From contig CALBGO010000071.1 in assembly GCA_937894585.1 (NCBI GenBank), forward strand, positions 1 through 14,371: DNA of 14,371 nucleotides. Direction: 5' to 3'. Under the pieces are notes generated by a model. It was not told where the DNA came from. It did no database searches and was given only the letters and a program-made list of their open reading frames with translations. Positions 12,537 to 14,371 of this stretch are shown piece after piece. Source of the DNA: an uncultured Eubacterium sp. Its GTDB lineage: Bacteria; Bacillota; Clostridia; Peptostreptococcales; Anaerovoracaceae. Position numbers and translations under genes: made by a program. Position 1 is the first letter of the stretch. Every line of letters begins with the position of its first letter.

Positions 12537-14263
12537 ATTTGAAAATTGACGGACAGAAGATATCGGTTCCTGCCGGAACTACCATCTTAGAGGCGGCGAC
12601 AAAGGTAGGAATTAAAATACCTCATCTGTGTTATCTGAAAGACATTAACGAAATCGGCGCATGCAGAGTGTGCCTTGTAGAAAAGGTGGGTATGGACAAA
12701 CTGGTGACTGCCTGCAATACAGAGGTCGAAGAAGGTGTGGAAATTCTGACAAACAGTCCAAAAGTCAGAGCGGTCAGAAGAATCAATGTGGAACTGATTT
12801 TATCGGACCACGACTGTAAATGCGTCCAGTGCGTAAAAAGCGGCAACTGCACCTTGCAGAAGATTGCCAACGACCTTGGAATTATTGAACAGCCTTACCG
12901 GAATGTACATGAAAAGACTCGCTGGGACTTTGAACTGCCCTTAATCAGAGAGGCTTCCAAATGTGTAAAATGTATGCGCTGCGTACAGATCTGTGATAAG
13001 GTGCAGGGACTTAAAGTCTGGGATATCAATGGGTCAGGCTATAGAGCCTCTGTAGGTGTTTCCAGAAATAAAAAACTGACAGAGGCGGACTGCGCCCTCT
13101 GCGGACAGTGCATCACCCATTGCCCTGTAGGAGCGCTAAGAGAAAGGGACGATTTATCGGAGCTGCGTGACGCTCTGGCAGATCCCGAAAAAATCACTAT
13201 GGTACAGATTGCGCCTGCGGTAAGAACCGCCTGGGGAGAAGGAATCGGAATTTCCAAAACGGAAGCAACCACGGGAAAACTGATCAGCGCGCTGCGCAGA
13301 ATCGGTTTTGATTACATATTTGATACGACTTATACAGCCGACCTTACAATTATGGAAGAGGGCAGCGAATTTATTGAACGATTTACCCATAAAGACGATT
13401 ACAGCTGGCCGATGTTTACATCCTGCTGTCCGGGCTGGGTGCGTTTTGTAAAGACACAGTACCCGGAGTTTGTAAAGAATCTTTCGACGGCGAAATCACC
13501 GCAGCAGATGTTCGGCGCTATGTCAAAAACTTATATTGCGCAGAAGACAGGTGTGGACCCGGATAAAGTTTTCTCTGTATCCATTATGCCTTGTCTTGCC
13601 AAGAAATATGAAAAGGCAGTGCCCGAGCTTGATGATTCCGGTCACGGAAAAGATGTGGATCTGGTTCTGACAACCAGAGAGCTTGACAGACTGATCAGAG
13701 CCGACAACATTCAGGCTCACGATTTGAAAGAAGAAGAGTTTGATGAAATTTTCGGAGAGGGCTCCGGAGCAGGTGTAATTTTCGGCACGACCGGAGGCGT
13801 TATGGAAGCGGCTCTTCGAAGTGCATATTTTCTGATTACCGGAGAAAATCCGGAAGCCGACAGCTTCAAGAGTGTGCGCGGTATGGACGGCTGGAAGGAA
13901 GCGACTTTTGAAATAAAGGGAATGAAGGTTAGAGTTGCTGTTGCCAGCGGTCTCGGAAATACGAGAAAACTGATGGATGCCATTAAAGCGGGAAAAGTCT
14001 CTTATGATTTTGTAGAGATTATGGCATGTCCGGGCGGCTGTGTTGGCGGCGGCGGTCAGCCCGTTAAAGACGGCTGTGAATTTGCAGAATCGAGAGGAGA
14101 AATACTTTATGGACTGGATAAGTTTTCGGGTCTTCGTTTCTCTCATGAAAATTCAGCGGTGCAGCTGACTTATAAAGAATTTCTGGGAGAACCGAATTCT
14201 CAGAGAGCTCATCAGCTTCTGCATACCGATCCGGAAAGCTGGGATCTTTCTATGCACAGATAA
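12530..14263 (+). CDS. hydA: [FeFe] hydrogenase catalytic subunit (HydA, group A, M3-like)
   Basis: This 577-residue enzyme interconverts H2 with protons and electrons at the H-cluster. Accessory domains in order: [2Fe-2S] (C34, C45, C48, C62), His-Cys [4Fe-4S] (H94, C98, C101, C107), and a two-cluster ferredoxin (C145, C148, C151, C155; C188, C191, C194, C198). The H-domain has all three signatures: TSCCPGW (297-303; C299 proton relay, C300 ligand), MPCLAKK (353-359; C355), and ACPGGCVGGGGQP (499-511; C500, C504). The numbering nearly coincides with that of Clostridium pasteurianum CpI. The ATG at 12530 is chosen over the upstream in-frame ATG at 12473 because the protein family starts at MVNLKIDG and an AGGAGG site lies at 12512-12517, with a rather long 12-nt spacer. 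HydB and HydC partners are in operon 1. The maturases HydE, HydF and HydG are not in the window. All key residues are present, so it should be active. Confidence 0.95.
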   Translation: MVNLKIDGQKISVPAGTTILEAATKVGIKIPHLCYLKDINEIGACRVCLVEKVGMDKLVTACNTEVEEGVEILTNSPKVRAVRRINVELILSDHDCKCVQCVKSGNCTLQKIANDLGIIEQPYRNVHEKTRWDFELPLIREASKCVKCMRCVQICDKVQGLKVWDINGSGYRASVGVSRNKKLTEADCALCGQCITHCPVGALRERDDLSELRDALADPEKITMVQIAPAVRTAWGEGIGISKTEATTGKLISALRRIGFDYIFDTTYTADLTIMEEGSEFIERFTHKDDYSWPMFTSCCPGWVRFVKTQYPEFVKNLSTAKSPQQMFGAMSKTYIAQKTGVDPDKVFSVSIMPCLAKKYEKAVPELDDSGHGKDVDLVLTTRELDRLIRADNIQAHDLKEEEFDEIFGEGSGAGVIFGTTGGVMEAALRSAYFLITGENPEADSFKSVRGMDGWKEATFEIKGMKVRVAVASGLGNTRKLMDAIKAGKVSYDFVEIMACPGGCVGGGGQPVKDGCEFAESRGEILYGLDKFSGLRFSHENSAVQLTYKEFLGEPNSQRAHQLLHTDPESWDLSMHR

Positions 14264-14280
14264 AAAAATAAGGTAATGAA

Positions 14281-14315
14281 AAAACTCCGGAAAGCATATC
14301 GCTGTCCGGAGTTTT
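14281..14315 (+). terminator. Rho-independent terminator of operon 2
   Basis: A perfect 11-bp stem (AAAACTCCGGA at 14281-14291, TCCGGAGTTTT at 14305-14315) encloses a 13-nt loop, 17 nt after the hydA stop codon. The A- and T-runs make it usable in both directions. Confidence 0.85.
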
Positions 14316-14317
14316 GT

Positions 14318-14371
14318 GGCTCTATGTCAATAGTTGGGGTGGAACACAATCTAAATAGCAATTTGTAACCA
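14318..14371. mobile_element. Possible insertion-sequence terminus at the right edge
   Basis: Right after the operon 2 terminator, the sequence starting GGCTCTATGTCAATAGTTGG resembles the outer ends of ISL3-type insertion sequences as I remember them. No transposase or second end is visible because the window stops 54 bp later. The call rests on this one motif. Confidence 0.3.

Overview
The window looks like chromosomal DNA of a strictly anaerobic, low-to-mid GC member of the Clostridia. Arg codons are dominated by AGA, Shine-Dalgarno sites are strong (GGAGG type), and a comEC-holA pair sits beside two fermentative hydrogenase operons. I cannot fix the genus. All recognisable genes are on the + strand.

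Left part (1-2667): the 3' part of a ComEC-type competence gene (metallo-beta-lactamase domain only) overlaps holA (DNA polymerase III delta subunit). An EamA/DMT ten-helix transporter follows. A perfect terminator-like hairpin lies exactly where the comEC frame enters the window, so the gene may be truncated or rearranged there. Bases 2668-3376 hold no convincing gene. They contain a 16-bp tandem repeat, a degenerate hexanucleotide tract, two copies of a 43-bp palindromic repeat, and a strong sigma-A-type promoter for a small two-helix membrane protein (3377-3679) that ends at a terminator.

Operon 1 (promoter 3821-3849; genes 4004-9813) encodes a NuoE-like [2Fe-2S] subunit (HydC/HndA type), a NuoF-like flavin/NADH subunit with extra ferredoxin domains (HydB/HndC type), and a 1171-residue fusion. 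The fusion joins a NuoG/HydA-type [2Fe-2S] domain, a GltD/NfnB-like FAD-NADPH oxidoreductase, two [4Fe-4S] ferredoxin modules, and a formate-dehydrogenase-like molybdopterin domain that appears to lack the catalytic Cys/Sec-His motif and the C-terminal cofactor-binding domain. Two Rex-like sites lie just upstream of the promoter. The operon ends in a 3' region rich in GNRA-like hairpins, followed by a strong terminator.

The 860-bp gap before operon 2 contains an unexpected cluster of four consensus DnaA boxes and two perfect palindromes. Operon 2 (10683-14263) encodes a second GltD-like protein, whose N-terminus is an isolated NuoF-type [4Fe-4S] domain, and a complete catalytic [FeFe] hydrogenase (HydA). 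It ends at a terminator, and the window closes in sequence that resembles an insertion-sequence end.

Together the five redox proteins supply the parts of a trimeric electron-bifurcating hydrogenase (HydABC) plus two NADPH-type flavoprotein modules wired by Fe-S clusters. The best reading is a multi-entry redox hub linking H2, ferredoxin, NADH and probably NADPH. The individual domains are established. The idea of a single assembly with two NADPH ports is inference.
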